64,000 nucleotides of DNA from Cunninghamia lanceolata (GCA_027924645.1 BSBN01000037.1:1612001-1676000); one strand, 5' to 3'; counted from the first letter of the stretch, positions 11,814 to 23,770 are shown. Notes: generated by a model from the letters alone, not told the origin. A program made the numbers and translations.

Positions 11814-12079
11814 TGAGTCGCATTCATGATGTGTTCCATGTATCCTTGTTAAAAAAGTATATATCTGACCCTAAGCATATTCTTAATTGGAATGCCCTGC
11901 AGGTAGAAGAACCAGGTACAATAACAATAGAGCCATGCAGAATCATCAAGAGGCGCCAGTTCCAGCTCCGCAATAGGACAGTGGACCAATCTAAAGTCTA
12001 GTGGGACAAGTACTCACCTGAGAATGCTACATGGGAAGACACAGTGGAAATGCAACAGCTCTATCCGTATTTATTTTGA
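11814..12079 (+). pseudogene. pol: C-terminal gypsy integrase and chromo-like tail
   Basis: In frame with the end of the left LTR, the translation reads RIHDVFHVSLLKKYI, then a linker, then RRQFQLRNRTVDQSKV, a TAG at 11999-12001, and WDKYSPENATWEDT, ending at TGA 12077-12079. The HDVFHVSLLKKY block and the W..Y...ATWE block are the standard end of plant Ty3/gypsy pol, where the integrase C-terminus joins a chromo-like module that directs insertion into chromatin. Catalytic parts are absent. The in-frame TAG fits a former Gln codon. Confidence 0.85.
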
Positions 12080-12278
12080 ATAAACTCTAGTTATTTATTA
12101 ACTCGACAAACTTCAAATCTTGCTTAAGGACAATGATAGTTATGCCTTGTTATCTTTATCTATGTTAAACTATTTTTGAAATATGGACTTTAAAAGTAGA
12201 TATTCTGATATGGATTTATAGGTTTTGATCTTATTTTTAACATGTATCGGGATGATGCATAAATTTAGGGGAGAAGGA

Positions 12279-13518
12279 TGTCACAACTCAATTTTTTTGC
12301 ATTCTAAATTTGAAAAAAAACTAACATAAAAAGCATATTCATTTGAAATGCAAATAATAAACAATTTAAATGGATTACACATAAAAAATGGAGGATAAGA
12401 TTTGCAAATCCACTAGTGAGTGGAAGATGCATTATCATTAAACAAAGAGAGTGGAGGATGCATTATCATTAAGAAAAGAGAGTGGAGGATCATTAAAAAA
12501 AAGAGATGGAGAATGGACTTTTTTATAAAATGCCTAGAATTGTAAGGAAGAAGGGGACTGATCTCTAGTTGGAGTACTGGAGTAAATTGTAAGAGCACTT
12601 CTCTTCATAGTTTTGTTCTTTTCCTTGAAATTTTTGTTAAGATGTAGCACCAGACCATTAACCTAATATTGCTATGTGTTTGTCACATATGAATGCAGCT
12701 TGTAGCAGAGTCTGTAACAAGAATACTCTAGAATGTTTGTTAAGTCACTCAGGGGAAGAATATTAGAATTATTTATTGTTGCCTACCTTTTTATAGTCTT
12801 ATATCTTCGTGATAGACAAAATGTATAGCTGCTCCTATAGGTCCTTACACCTCAGCCTTCGATAGATGCCGTTTCTTTAACTACACTATTTTAGCGCAAG
12901 TTATTTTTAGATTGTTCCTTTTAACTTCACCAATAATCTTCATAATAACCTTGCCTCTATTAAGAGGTTAAAATAGTTCACATCTCGTTCAACAAATTCG
13001 CTTGTGATAATCGCAAAGAAAAGATTTGTTACAGTGTGACCCTCTTTATTTATTTTGGGGAATGGTTTTCAAATCATATGCAAATGCCAACTTCTCAATG
13101 GTGGCAATAAAATAATTCTCTTTTCACCTATTCTTCTAATCTGACACTTATTATAGGCTTAGGAGTATTATCGCATCTTTCTAGTTTTATAAATTTCTAT
13201 CATCCTTTAATGCATTATGTGATACATATTTTATTGCTCTTTTTATATTATCGGCCCTATGTGAAGTGCTTCCTCAGATCATGTCGATTCCTTTTCCTTG
13301 AGTTTTCCAGGCAACAAATTTCCTTGACTTCTAAGTGATGTATCTTAGCTTGTATCGGCCCCTTAGCTACACAACAACTTAAATTATTTGGCTGGAATCT
13401 CTATTACTTTCTATCATTATAAAGTCATATTATCTTTTGCAGATTGAAAGGAAAGTTAAATGTTATCCAAGTTTGTTCAAGATGTCTCATGCTTTTGAGA
13501 AAATTTGCCCAACTGTTA
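12279..13518 (+). repeat. Right LTR of the deleted gypsy element
   Basis: It starts TGTCACAACTCAATTTT directly after the purine tract. Its shared text ends at 13518 and may extend to ACA at 13521, giving a TG...CA form. Confidence 0.8.
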
Positions 13519-13524
13519 ACATAT

Positions 13525-15200
13525 CTTCCCCACTGATTTACATTGCTTGAAAAACTACATTAGTTCTTGCTACAAATCCAATAGGTTTTTAACCTGCAAT
13601 CGTTGCATTCCACAAAATGACATTTTGTCAACAGTTCACATACCTTGTCGATTCTTCCACATTTTGTATACATTTCTACAAGGGCAATTTCAGCTGAACA
13701 AAATTCATTTTTAATTATGCTTTGTTAGAAATCCATACCCTGCTCCAAAATTCCCATGTTGGCACTGGCAGAGAGGACGCTGGCAGAGGTTGTGGAATTT
13801 AGATTCAATTGCATTTGCTTGATAGTTTTAATGTCTTATCAATCAACTCGTTTTGTGCATATCCTGAAATCATTGGTCTATGAGACCACATTTATTTGAG
13901 GTATTCTATCTAACGGTTCATTTGATTTGTACGAGGTTATTCAAGATCCTTAAGTTATTTTAGAAGGATTCACATATGAAAGGGAAGTAATAAAAGGATG
14001 GTTTGATTTCAAAAGACACATCGCCCATGACAAACAAGAAACTTGTGCACAAGAATATGATTGTAAACTTTTGTTTGTAGTCAGTTATTCGACAGTGGAA
14101 AGAAAGAGGCTACAACAGGAATCACCCTCTTTCTGGTGATTGTTTATATATGTAACATGAGAGAATGGCAGAAAGTTTATCCATGCACTGCAAAGGCCAA
14201 GATTTCTCATAAGTAATAAAACATCCATTGTTAAAAAAATTCCTCCCTTTTGAGACCTCTTCAGTCAACCTATTTGAAAAGAGATTGAGATATCGAACAT
14301 TTCCATATCTCTAAAAGCCACTAGTTTCTAGATTACCCAATGGATATATATACTAGGAATTCATTTGTATTAGTATTTGCATTCTTAATAGTATATAGGC
14401 ATATTGCATGATTGTTGCTTGTCTTCAATATTTGTTCACAAATCAGAGTCAACCCACCTAGAGGTTTGATTGAGAAGAATATAACCAAGATCATTTAGTA
14501 AGTTCTTCATAATTTTTTGTAAACATCAATAGTCTATTACAAGAAGATGAGTAGAATGAGTTTTCAAATCACAAAACCTATAAGATCAATCTTATGTTTT
14601 TTGTTGGAGGGTTTTATATCAAACCCACAGAATCTTTTAGCTAGTCGATATGGGAGTAGGAGCCTTCAACTGAAACCTCATTAGCTGAGAGCCAAGGACT
14701 AAGGAGTATTCATTCCACCAAAGTCACCCGTGACACTCATCCGACCTCATCCCTTATGGTATCAAGGCCTTACACTCAATAAGACTTGATCCCTTAATCT
14801 GATTGCATATAAATACATATATAAGTTTGAGATAATTATGCAAGGAAATGATCAAGAATCCTACTCTTGAAACAAAGATTAATTTAATATGTGACTATAC
14901 ATCATTGTCTTACCTTGGATAAAGATCACTTGATGAACGGCAAATTTACTATCATATCACCTTGAAATTGAATGATTATGCATCTTTTCTAATTTTATGT
15001 TTGTGATTAATGTAAGTAAATTAGTATCTTCTGAAATTATGTTTACAATTGTTTGAATGTAGTTACTTTACTTTTTCTTATGTATTTATGAATGGATCAA
15101 AACATCTAGCCTTATTCTTTACATGCAAAAAAAGAAGTTTAATTCTTCTCAGCTATCATATATATTTTCTTTTCATCTAGATAGGAAAACCTTATAACTA
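13525..15200. other. No gene recognised
   Basis: AT-rich sequence without convincing coding potential. TATGGTATCAAGGCC at about 14757 resembles a worn primer-binding site, preceded by LTR-like text (TGTTGGAGGGTTTTATATC near 14602), but no repeat partner is visible. Confidence 0.35.
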
Positions 15201-16433
15201 AACATCCAAACTCAAACATTCATAGTGTTCGGTATTTACGGTACTTCTGGGTCACGTTTACGGGTAATGCCGTCGCGTTGAACCAAGTACCTCATGCCTA
15301 ACATAGCTGCAACAACGACGTCTGGGCACTATCCCTCTAAATTATCGGGGAGCAATAAGGAACATGTCTAAGTTGAATCCACAGAAAGGGAAAATCTCTT
15401 TGGATACTTGACTAAAAAGATTAAGAAAAAAAATGAGACTATCAACAATTGTTGTAGGATGATCAACAGGAAGACCTCATCGGGGAAATATGCATGATAG
15501 GTAAATTATTCACACTTGAAAACTTAAACGCCAAACACTCCCGGGAGGTGTGTTTGCAATACTAGTTTCTTAGGAATTTCGTCTCTGTATCACTTGAGTG
15601 AATGGGCAGTCGGCAAAGAACTGTGTACCAACCACAGTTACATAAACATAGTGCAAGATAGAACTACATGTTCGCATTCATCGTGTAGATCGCATCCTTA
15701 GAGGGCCTTGATCCCGTGGATACATGGTATGTAGGCAGTCTAGACGGTGAAGGATGCCTCCAGTACTCAGGTCCCTCGGATATAGGGTACTCTTTAATAA
15801 TCAACTTCATAATCTCAATCTCTAGTTAAAAGGTTATCTAGGTAACTTAAGAACTCTCCTAGTACTCAGAAGAATCCCTGGGGTGGATTACTTGTACTCG
15901 GCGTTGCTGTAAATTGAGGTGAGTACAAGTTGATGTTATATGTTCCTTGGTCGACATCCTCAGCACAGTGTCTGGGCAGATTGTGGTCCCCAGGAAGTGA
16001 CTCTTGAATCTATATTGGTTCCGAGGGAGTCAGAAGTCTCTGGCCAGAGCATAATGATTCCTATCCTATTTAGCCCAGTTGGCTGTTGTGTTTACTTATC
16101 CCATATTGGATAGAGTATTGGTTCGTTTGACCCACTAAGCCTTTTGGCCACTATTTGTTCTACCCGAATCAGGTAGAGATACGGTCTGTTTGACCTGGTT
16201 CCGTATGAACCTATTTGCCCAAGGGATAGAAGAGTTCGGGTTGGCTTAAGAATGTTTCGTTTTGAACATGGATTTATATGTTCCGTTTTGAACATATGGC
16301 CCGTTTTGGCCGAAGTTTTTCCTGAGTACTTAATGAAAGTCTTGATATATCTTATAAGAACTTGTTAATAAAGTAAAATTTTTGAAAACTCGAGTTTGGA
16401 TCAAGCGGGTCCTTACATCAGATGTCAACATAG
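15200..16433. repeat. LTR-like remnant, more GC-rich than surroundings
   Basis: Composition rises sharply here, with CpG-containing text (GGTAATGCCGTCGCGTTGAA near 15263). Phrases typical of plant gypsy U5 regions occur, such as GGATACATGGTATGTAGGCAGTC near 15717. Around 16100-16310 short phrases of the type GTTTGACCC, GTTTGACCTGG and CCGTTTTGAACAT recur. It ends GCGGGTCCTTACA at about 16420. No second copy lies in the window, so this is inferred from style only. It lies about 100 bases downstream of the stop codon of the reductase-like gene. Confidence 0.3.
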
Positions 16434-16537
16434 GGATTTTAACTTGGGTTTCCAAAATGAAAACCTGATGCTTTCACCAATTAGACTCGACCAATACTTT
16501 GTTTTACATTTAAAAACACATACTCAACCAAAATATT

Positions 16538-16848
16538 CTAACATTTCTTCTTATTACTATGTCCTATAACATAATGGACATAACAAGCAGCTAAGAAGCT
16601 AAAGAGTCTAATAGGAATATATAATATCAATTCAACCAAAGCCCTTCCAAATGAGTCTGTAGGCATAGGTCCATGAGAGAGTGTGGATAACGCAAGACTA
16701 GTGAATTGGCTTGTGACAAGAAAGGTTCCATTCTTTGTTGCTTCTAATGTATATTTTGCAACATGCTCAGCTGTCTCTGCTCAACTTCGGTTATAGAGAC
16801 TTGTGGCCTTAAATATCTGCAAGATATCTTCGTCATCTTCCAAGCCAG
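16538..16848 (-). pseudogene. TSC10: TSC10-like exon 4 with premature TGA
   Basis: The acceptor ATTATATAG is followed by two bases that complete the split codon. The exon reads an acidic stretch, then NRS, TGA at 16781-16783, AETAEHVAKYTLEA, and a hydrophobic tail IRLFSFLAACYVHYVI. It ends NKKKC before TAG at 16538-16540. Plant ketosphinganine reductases have a similar C-terminal region with an EVA-K motif and membrane segment. The TGA is a second, independent disabling change; whether it precedes the transposon insertion cannot be told. Confidence 0.78.
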
Positions 16849-17461
16849 CTATATAATTTGGGAATGTAAGAACAAAATTACATCAGGCTCACTTGAAGAA
16901 TATAGTAACAACCATTGAAAAAAAAAAGCTTGAACACTACTTTCTACATTGATTATTTGTTTGATTGCTAGCATGCCCAAGATAGTTTTATAAAACCACA
17001 GAGAAACATATGCACATACACAACTATGAAAGGATTTTAAAGATTCAGTTGGGAATTTCATAGATGGTAGTGTGCTATCTCATTTGAATGAGGATTACAT
17101 TGTAGATGAAGGAGCTCTTATCTTGCAATGTAAAACGCATCCTTATCTTGATGATGGATAGATAATATGATCCAAAACAAAAATAGTAGTTCAAAAATGT
17201 ATTAAAGGTATTGTTAGAGAAGCCTTTTTAACTAATTATGGATTGTGGAAGCCTGAAAAATCTTATATACACTGGACAAATCTCTCAAGAAATCAAGCAT
17301 AGTCGAGATGAGCAAATAGGGATCATGATACCGCCATGATACAGGCATCCCTTTCATAAACATTCATAAAGAAAAAACTTCTCTATTTATATCCAATACA
17401 AGATTTAGATAGTAACAAAATTTAAGGCCATCCTCATTAAGACAAAATTGGAGCTACTTAC

Positions 17462-17506
17462 AGTCATCAAGCATGGGGGTTTCCACAAACCCTGGAAAAA
17501 CTATGC
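17462..17506 (-). pseudogene. TSC10: TSC10-like exon 3, 3' part beyond the transposon
   Basis: After the second copy of the target triplet (17507-17509) the host frame resumes exactly: IVFPGFVETPMLDD. It then reaches the donor GACT/GTAAGT at 17461-17460, leaving one base of a split codon. Counting the triplet once, the two parts make a 148 base exon. The FPGFVETPM block corresponds to the substrate-loop region after the SDR active site. Confidence 0.85.
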
Positions 17507-17509
17507 TAA

Positions 17510-17525
17510 GAGAGCGGTCCCATGG
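17510..17525 (+). repeat. Left terminal inverted repeat of the Harbinger element
   Basis: GAGAGCGGTCCCATGG is preceded by the TAA target copy at 17507-17509. It contains the first copy of the GGTCCCATG motif that recurs in the subterminal region. Confidence 0.93.
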
Positions 17526-17620
17526 GAGGGGGCTTCCTAATTTATCTCAGCGGTGCTGCTCAGATTTTGTATTTGCGGGTATGTTTAAAATTTTAAGCTC
17601 TGAATTTTACGGAAGCAGGT

Positions 17621-17698
17621 GGTCTCATGAAGTTTTTTAAACAATAATTTATGCTAAATAATTTAGCAGAGATTTTTTAGGAAGCTGGGGTCCCATGA
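17621..17698 (+). promoter_or_regulatory. Subterminal GGTCCCATG-type motifs, left side
   Basis: GGTCTCATGA (17621-17630) and GGTCCCATGA (17689-17698) repeat the inner part of the terminal repeat in the same orientation. The right end has a matching inverted copy, TCATGGGACC, at 25588-25597. Clustered subterminal copies are usually binding sites for the element's transposase or Myb-like protein; that role here is inferred. Confidence 0.55.
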
Positions 17699-18041
17699 TA
17701 AATTTTTAAATTGCTGCAATAAAGAAATATTATAAAACAAGTATCCTCTAAAATGAATTGTTTGGTATTTCTGCATGAACATGTCTCAAGCTCTATGCCT
17801 AAAGATTGATCTTTATACCTACTTCAAACATATAGCTTAATTTGTCAGAAACATCTACTACTGGAAATAACAATTTTGCAGTCAATACTCTATGTAACTA
17901 TTCCCACAGAGGTAAAAACAACAACAAACACTGGGCAAATATGATATTTTTTGCTTGTTCATTTCTACACGGGATGCTTCTTTCTTTCCAAAAAGAAAAT
18001 CTTCGCACATTTATATTCAGCAACCAGACATTCTCATCAGT

Positions 18042-18053
18042 GTTCTGATACCA
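18042..18053 (-). promoter_or_regulatory. Primer-site-like 12-mer inside the Harbinger element
   Basis: GTTCTGATACCA is the complement of TGGTATCAGAAC, close to the tRNA-Met primer site. It may mark a small LTR-element fragment nested in the transposon, but no LTR pair is visible. Confidence 0.25.
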
Positions 18054-18628
18054 CACAATACACAGAACCAATGGAGGAAGATGCAGAATTATGAGTAGGA
18101 AGATATCACAAGAGATAAAAATATAAGCGGCAAATCTAACATTCTTCCTAAAATCAACACAATGTTCAATAGGAGTCCATACAGAACAAAGCGATAGGGA
18201 AGAAAAATAAACCAAGTGTGAAGTATGAGCATATATCCAACACTGTGAAAATCTCACATATCATAAACATTTTATTAGTTCATTTAGCAAAATAGAGAGT
18301 TAATTTGGAGACTAGTTTATTTTTATTTTGAGCTGGTGAGACTCAAAGCCTCAAACTATAGTCCACGCATAATAAAATGGTTAAGTTCAAAGAGTGCTTC
18401 AAATAATTTAAATAAAGCTAAGAATATAAGACATTCATTAGAGCAAGTTGTAGTAATCAGTTCCAATGAATGTATAAAATGTTTAAGAATCAAATAATTT
18501 TCTAACAATGTTTAAGAATCAAACCAAGTTTAAAGCTATTGACATGTACTTTGACCAGGGAATTCTACATTCCAAAGACAAATGGTAAGTAGCCTCCATA
18601 ATTGCTTGAGCTCTTCTTTTTATTGGCT

Positions 18629-20002
18629 CTACATGTTTATAATATTCACATCATCATTTACAAATGTCATTAATGCTTCTTGAGCAAGTGCTGCAACTGG
18701 ATCCCCTGATTCATTGGTTGGCATATTTGTTCCATTGTCAACAAAATCATCTTCATATGTATCAGTTTCATCTTGCACATAGTCTAACATCATATTATGC
18801 AAGATGCAACAGGCAAGAATGGTTTTTGGAAGTACTTTCAAATTTGGATGCCACATTTTGGAATCCAAAATCCGCCACATTTGCTTTAACCTTCCAAATG
18901 CACACTCTACTACAATACGTGTTGAAGACAACTTAAAATTGAATTCCCTTTGACTAGTTGTTAGAGGTCCACTAAAAGGCATGATTAACCATGGCAACAA
19001 TGGATATCCACCATCACCAATAATGTACTCTCTCATATTTAATGAGCCAATTGATATTGAATGACCATTTAATCTCTGTCCACCTTCACATAATGTGTGA
19101 AAACATGAATTTCGCAAAAGTCTAGAATCATTTACAGAACCAGGCCACCCTGTAAAAATATCCATGAAATGCATTTTACTATCTACAATTGCTTGTAATG
19201 ACATACTATAGTTGTGATCTCGATCATACCAATTAGAAGAATTCTCATTAGGTGGAAGACAAAATTCAATGTGAGTTACATCTATAGCCCCACAACAATT
19301 TGGAAATCCTCGTTTTTGGCAAAATCCTTCCTTTACATGCTCAAGTGCCACATTGTTAATGGGCCATTGGACATGACTTTGAAGTCGAATATGAATGGCA
19401 TTAATGAACTTGTTTACAACTCTTACCACAGTTGATTTTCCACAACCAAATAGTTCACTGATGTTAAGCATTGTCATTGCAGATGACAACCATAAAACTC
19501 CAATGGCAACCTATTTCTCAACTGGAAGGACCCTACTTTTTATAGGTGTAGCAAACGAATATGGTATTTCACCTTGCTTTAGGTCATCATTCGAAACTTC
19601 ACAAAGACATTCAAATAATGTATATGGTAACCTAAAAATACCACGAAAACATTCATCATCACATCTGACTTGAAAAATATAATGGTTCCACCAATGTAAA
19701 GAACGTGGTTTGATATACCACTCACCCTGAATCTTTCCTGCCCACTGAGAAACAGATAAATTTGTTCCAACAATTTCATTTTCTAGATCAGAAGTGATTG
19801 CATGAAGCAGTATTTCCATGTCATCTAATTCAATGTTTGATGATTGTCTTGTTTCAAATAAATCTATTCTCTATCGCTTAAATTTGTGTTGCAAGGGACC
19901 CCTTGAATTCTGAAGATCACTCCAAATCTGTAATGCTAATTGGATAATATTTGATGCAGTGCCAAAAATAAATTTCATTTTTTCTTTTGAATTGGAATTC
20001 AT
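18629..20002 (-). pseudogene. PIF/Harbinger DDE transposase, two in-frame stops
   Basis: From ATG 20002 one frame runs 457 codons to TAG 18629-18631, broken only by TAG at 19871-19873 and 19511-19513. The catalytic triad is visible: Asp in GAIDVTHIE (residue about 241), Asp in IIGDGGYP (about 330) and Glu in VECAFGRLK (about 366), the pattern of the DDE_Tnp_4/HARBI1 family. An upstream helix-turn-helix-like part includes LNISELFGCGKSTVVRVV. The enzyme would cut at the terminal repeats and insert at TWA. A possible acceptor (TTTTGCAG) lies shortly upstream of the ATG, so a 5' exon may exist. Both internal stops are TAG where CAG would fit, so only two changes separate it from an open frame. 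Confidence 0.9.
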
Positions 20003-20538
20003 TGTATAATAATAAATGGCGTTAATAATTCTGCAAAACCACATAGTACAATAAATCATTAAGTATAATATAAGTGAAGCAATTACAAGGATCATTTAAC
20101 TAACAAGACAAAAAAAAATGATAAATGAAGATTATAGATACGAGAGTTCAAGATAAAAGAAAAAGGGCAGTGGTTTTTCATTCTATACTTAGATGAAACT
20201 TTATAACATCAAGTTTGTACCCAATTCTGATAGATACAATTTAAAAACAGCAGTTAGCCTAGAGGGACTACTGCCAAAACCAAGAAGCCCCAATTTCAAT
20301 GACTGTCTCTATCTACTCACATGCTTTAGCACTCACCAATATGCAATAATAAATATGAATATCACTGTCCTCTGTAGACATCTATAAGTATGAGAAGGAA
20401 GATGATTCAAGTTTAAAGTTCAAGAAATTATCTCTACTATGTTTCTGCAGATTTTGTCAGAGGACACATGGTGGTAATCACCTAAAATTTTGGGTACTGG
20501 GACAGGTATATTGTCTATGTTCCCATAATGGAGTTTTC

Positions 20539-20880
20539 TGGCAACTGTGGTTTTCTAACTAGAGTCAAATGTGTTGCCTGGCATGTATTAAATTCATAAC
20601 ATTATATTATGCATGGAACTTGCCGGACTTGTTTTAAATACCAAAAAAGGCAGTTAGCATGATTTATTTTGTTTGTCATTTTTCCATGAAGGCCAATTGT
20701 TGTTGAAGTTATATGCTGCATTGTTGATGATAAGCGGGGTCAAAAGAGTGTTTGTTCAGGATGGAATTGAAGCAAACTTTTATGGAAGGGTCAAAACTAA
20801 ATGTTTAATTGTCATGTATCCTTTTTTTGGCAATTGTGGTTTTCTAACTAGAGTCAAATGTGTTGCCTGGCATGTATTAA
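20539..20880 (+). repeat. 53 bp direct repeat inside the Harbinger element
   Basis: The 53 bases at 20539-20591 (TGGCAACTGTGGTTTTCTAA...) recur at 20828-20880 with a single difference, 289 bases apart. The intervening sequence shows no coding sense. Confidence 0.75.
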
Positions 20881-21949
20881 GGACCTAACGGCAAAAGATT
20901 TGACCAAGGGCACAAAGACTACTGATTTGATGCGACAAATAATTTAAGTAAAGCTAAGAATATAAGGCATTCATTCTAGCAACACACAGTTCTTTAAAAT
21001 ATCTTAAGGGTGCAGCTAACTTCAGATGTGCCAAGAAAAACTAATAGCATTGATTGAAATGTTCAAATAATCAGAGACATGTAAATATACTCTATAAGTA
21101 CACCTCAAGGAACTTCTCTTTTTGTTACTGGCCCCCCCTGTCAATAGATAATGTCATCTGTTCCACAAGCCCAGATGAATAATGGCTAATCCTATAAGCA
21201 GCTTTCACTCGTATAAACATAATCAAGAGTATAACCTATGTCTAACATTCACATATCTGCACACCTGCATATTTCAAAAATTGTAAAATCATATGTATAG
21301 TCATATCATCCTTTTGCAACTGAAAAGGAAAGGTTGGCATCAAGCCAACTTTTAGAAATTAATCTATCAGAAACACTGCAAAATCATTGCTCCAACTTTT
21401 AGAATTTTACTAGTAACAGTGAGGATAGAACTCGAAACCTTTAAGCTGGCCAATTCCCCACTTTTTCATTAACACCATGTTATTTGTTAGATACTTGTAA
21501 CTTAAAGACCTATCAAACTTTTAATCTGAAAACAAACATATTTAAGCCTCATTTTTATAATAGATGTTAGATAGTATATATTTGATTAAGAACATATAAT
21601 TGCTTAGCAATTTTATAAATGGTTACGCTCCATTTTCCTATAAAGTTCATAAGTTAGAAAGATTGAATTTGGAATAGAAAATTGATGCATAGACTAAAAG
21701 AACACTATCTCATTGAAATTGTCCAGTGATATGTTGTTGAGATTCATCTAAGTCATAAGACACAATACATTGTAAGAGATAAGTAGCATATATAAGAAAT
21801 CATAATGAGATATCACTAAATATCATTAAAATAATTGTTTATTGTAGTTAAATAGATCTGAAATACAAACTGTTATTAGCATAGTAATTAAAATGTTATA
21901 GTGAGAGCCACAAAATTTAACTTAGAAAAGTAGAATAACATAGAACAAA

Positions 21950-23097
21950 TCATTTTTCATTTGAAAATGATTCAGAAATCTTCAGCATTGCTTGTCCAAT
22001 TGAATTTAAAGTTGCAACCAGGTTCATCTGCACATTGACCTTCTGTTCCTCCAATTTAATCAACTTTTCATCATTTACTTCTTCCTTATGCAATCGTCAT
22101 TCCATTAGAGCATAATCTTTTTCATGACATTTAAGACGACCCTCTTCAGCATTCTGCAATGTACAAACAACCATTTTGTTGTTTTCAAGAATAGTGTCTT
22201 TCATACCACTTGTTTTCAATACTGATTCCCTCTTTTTACCTATGTAAGCTTTGTCTATTTCATTCTCAGTGTTAAGTGAGGATTGACATGCTGTGTTAGG
22301 TGTTTCAAATTCACCCATTGGAACATTTTCATTTGGAGAAGGAACACATTCACTAAATGTATAGGTGTTGGCTGAAGTATCAATGGTTATATTATCAAGG
22401 TCAATAGCTCTATCATTACCAAAGGTGACCTCCATTGCATCCATAAGCTCATTTGGAAAGTTCGTTGGAAGCTTCTTTTTAGCTCTCTCCCAACTTGTCA
22501 TAATCCAATAATATCATGGCCAGAGGGAATATGTGACTCATAATCTCTTATTCTTTTAAAATCTGATAAAACATGCTCCCATCAATCTCGACATTGATTG
22601 TATGTCTAATGAATACCATGACGAGAACAATAGTCTTGCACAATTTTCTATTTTTCACTAGATGTTGTGGCTTTCTTCATTGGCCCACCATTGGATAGTG
22701 TGTCTTTCTCAATGCGTTTTGCTTCAATAAGAATTATAGTGTTTGCAATACTCCAACGTGTCCTAACTTTTTGTGCAAGGCGAACTGAAGGTGGTTTATC
22801 TTGGGCATTTGACTGTTTGCTTGGCAAATGATCTTCAGCTACAGGAAAAACATTATTGTAATGTTCAAATGGTGTATCCTCATTATAGGTGAATACATCT
22901 TCATGTGTCATTCTTGCACTTGGAGGAAAATCTGAGACACCTGCTTCATTGGTGGTTCGTGTATTTGGAACAAACTCAGGGATGTCATCACCTACGGAAT
23001 ATACATCTTCATCTTCTATGTCATTTTGTGACAGCATTGCAGAAAACCTCCTAAAACCACTCTTCATAGGAATTGGGCGATGCAGATTCCTATCCAT
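21950..23097 (-). pseudogene. Harbinger Myb/SANT-like protein, interrupted
   Basis: ATG 23097 (MDRNLHRPIPMKSGFRRF) opens a frame through an acidic N-terminal part. It then reaches a Myb/SANT-like domain: RTRWSIANTIILIEAKRI, EK-stop-KIVQDYCSRHGI and CRD-stop-WEHVLSDFKRIRDYE, with stops where Trp and Arg are expected. A one-base shift near 22510 leads to MTSWERAKKKLPTNFPNEL (22501-22097). A further TGA then precedes a charged C-terminal helix ending at 21950-21952. This is the second gene typical of PIF/Harbinger elements; it helps import the transposase to the nucleus and bind the ends. A possible acceptor (TTTTAATGCAG) lies just upstream of the ATG. Confidence 0.82.
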
Positions 23098-23304
23098 GAT
23101 AATGACGAAAAAAGGAATGTTGCTTTTTGCTGCATTAAAATAGACATTCAAAAGTTATGTTTGCTAAAAATATTGTCTTGACAAAAATATATGTTACAAA
23201 TTAAAATAGTACCCAGAAAAGTTGTGTGCAAAGACATTTATAAAAGTTCACGACAAAATAATTTGGTCTTTTCTACCACATTTTAGCGCCGGGCCTTATT
23301 TACT

Positions 23305-23416
23305 CACAAAATAATACTATAATACTCTATTTATTTTAACCACAAAATAATACTGTAATACTCTATTTATTTTTCTACCACATTTTAGATTTCTTAGTTG
23401 ACAGATGCCTACATTC
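23305..23416 (+). repeat. Short tandem duplications in the cargo region
   Basis: CACAAAATAATACTATAATACTC (about 23310) is repeated at once from 23341 with one change. TTCTTAGTTGACAGATGCC near 23391 is repeated directly after it. Such small duplications at the edge of the captured segment may mark joins made during capture. Confidence 0.55.
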
Positions 23417-23536
23417 TTAGTTGACAGACGCCTACATTGTTCTGTATTGAAGGTATAATTGCTATATGGAACATATATTCAAGTGGTGAATGTTGCTTCT
23501 AAACTACGCCTGCTTCTAAGTGGTGAATGTTGAAGG

Positions 23537-23770
23537 TATATAGCTACATCTGATTCAGAAATGCAGGAGCAAATTGCCATTGTCCTTCTGGGAGTTTCAG
23601 CTCTTGGCAAGAATAAGTCCATGCTAGGATCCTCTGGTGTGCTCCATGAATTGATATCCATGCTGGAATCTGGCACTGATCAAGGAAAGATGGCTTCTCT
23701 AGCTGCTCTCTACAATTCATCTACTCGGTCTACAATTTCTCTAAAAGGAAAGATGGCTTCTAAATTTTGA
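23537..23770 (+). pseudogene. Armadillo-repeat-like gene fragment captured in Harbinger
   Basis: On the plus strand, opposite to the transposon genes, one frame reads ATSDSEMQEQIAIVLLGVSA and then SSGVLHELISMLESGT, followed by KMASLAALYNSS. It ends at TGA 23768-23770. Alternating helix patterns of the type ...GVLxxLIxMLExGT...K..A..ALYN.S are characteristic of armadillo repeats in plant U-box and ARM proteins. The fragment covers about two repeats and has no start or end of its own. A short duplicated phrase (AAAGGAAAGATGGCTTCTAA) is at its end. Family assignment is by pattern only. Confidence 0.5.

Larger units (their letters stand above)
10574..13520 (+). mobile_element. Ty3/gypsy element with most of its interior deleted
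   Basis: Two direct repeats of equal length (10574-11813 and 12279-13518, 1240 bp each) differ only at scattered bases. They enclose just 465 bp, which holds the last part of a gypsy pol and a purine tract (AGGGGAGAAGGA, 12267-12278) directly before the right repeat. The right LTR begins TGTCACAACTC; in the left one the second base is A. The left LTR runs straight into late pol without a primer site, gag, protease, RT or most of the integrase, so a deletion removed several kilobases. ATATC occurs at 10573-10577 and 13521-13525 and could be a target duplication, but it would need non-canonical LTR ends. Confidence 0.8.

Noticed and set aside
14757..14769. TGGTATCAAGGCC as a primer-binding site
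   Set aside because: Two mismatches from the standard site and no LTR pair; kept only as a remark in the intergenic entry.
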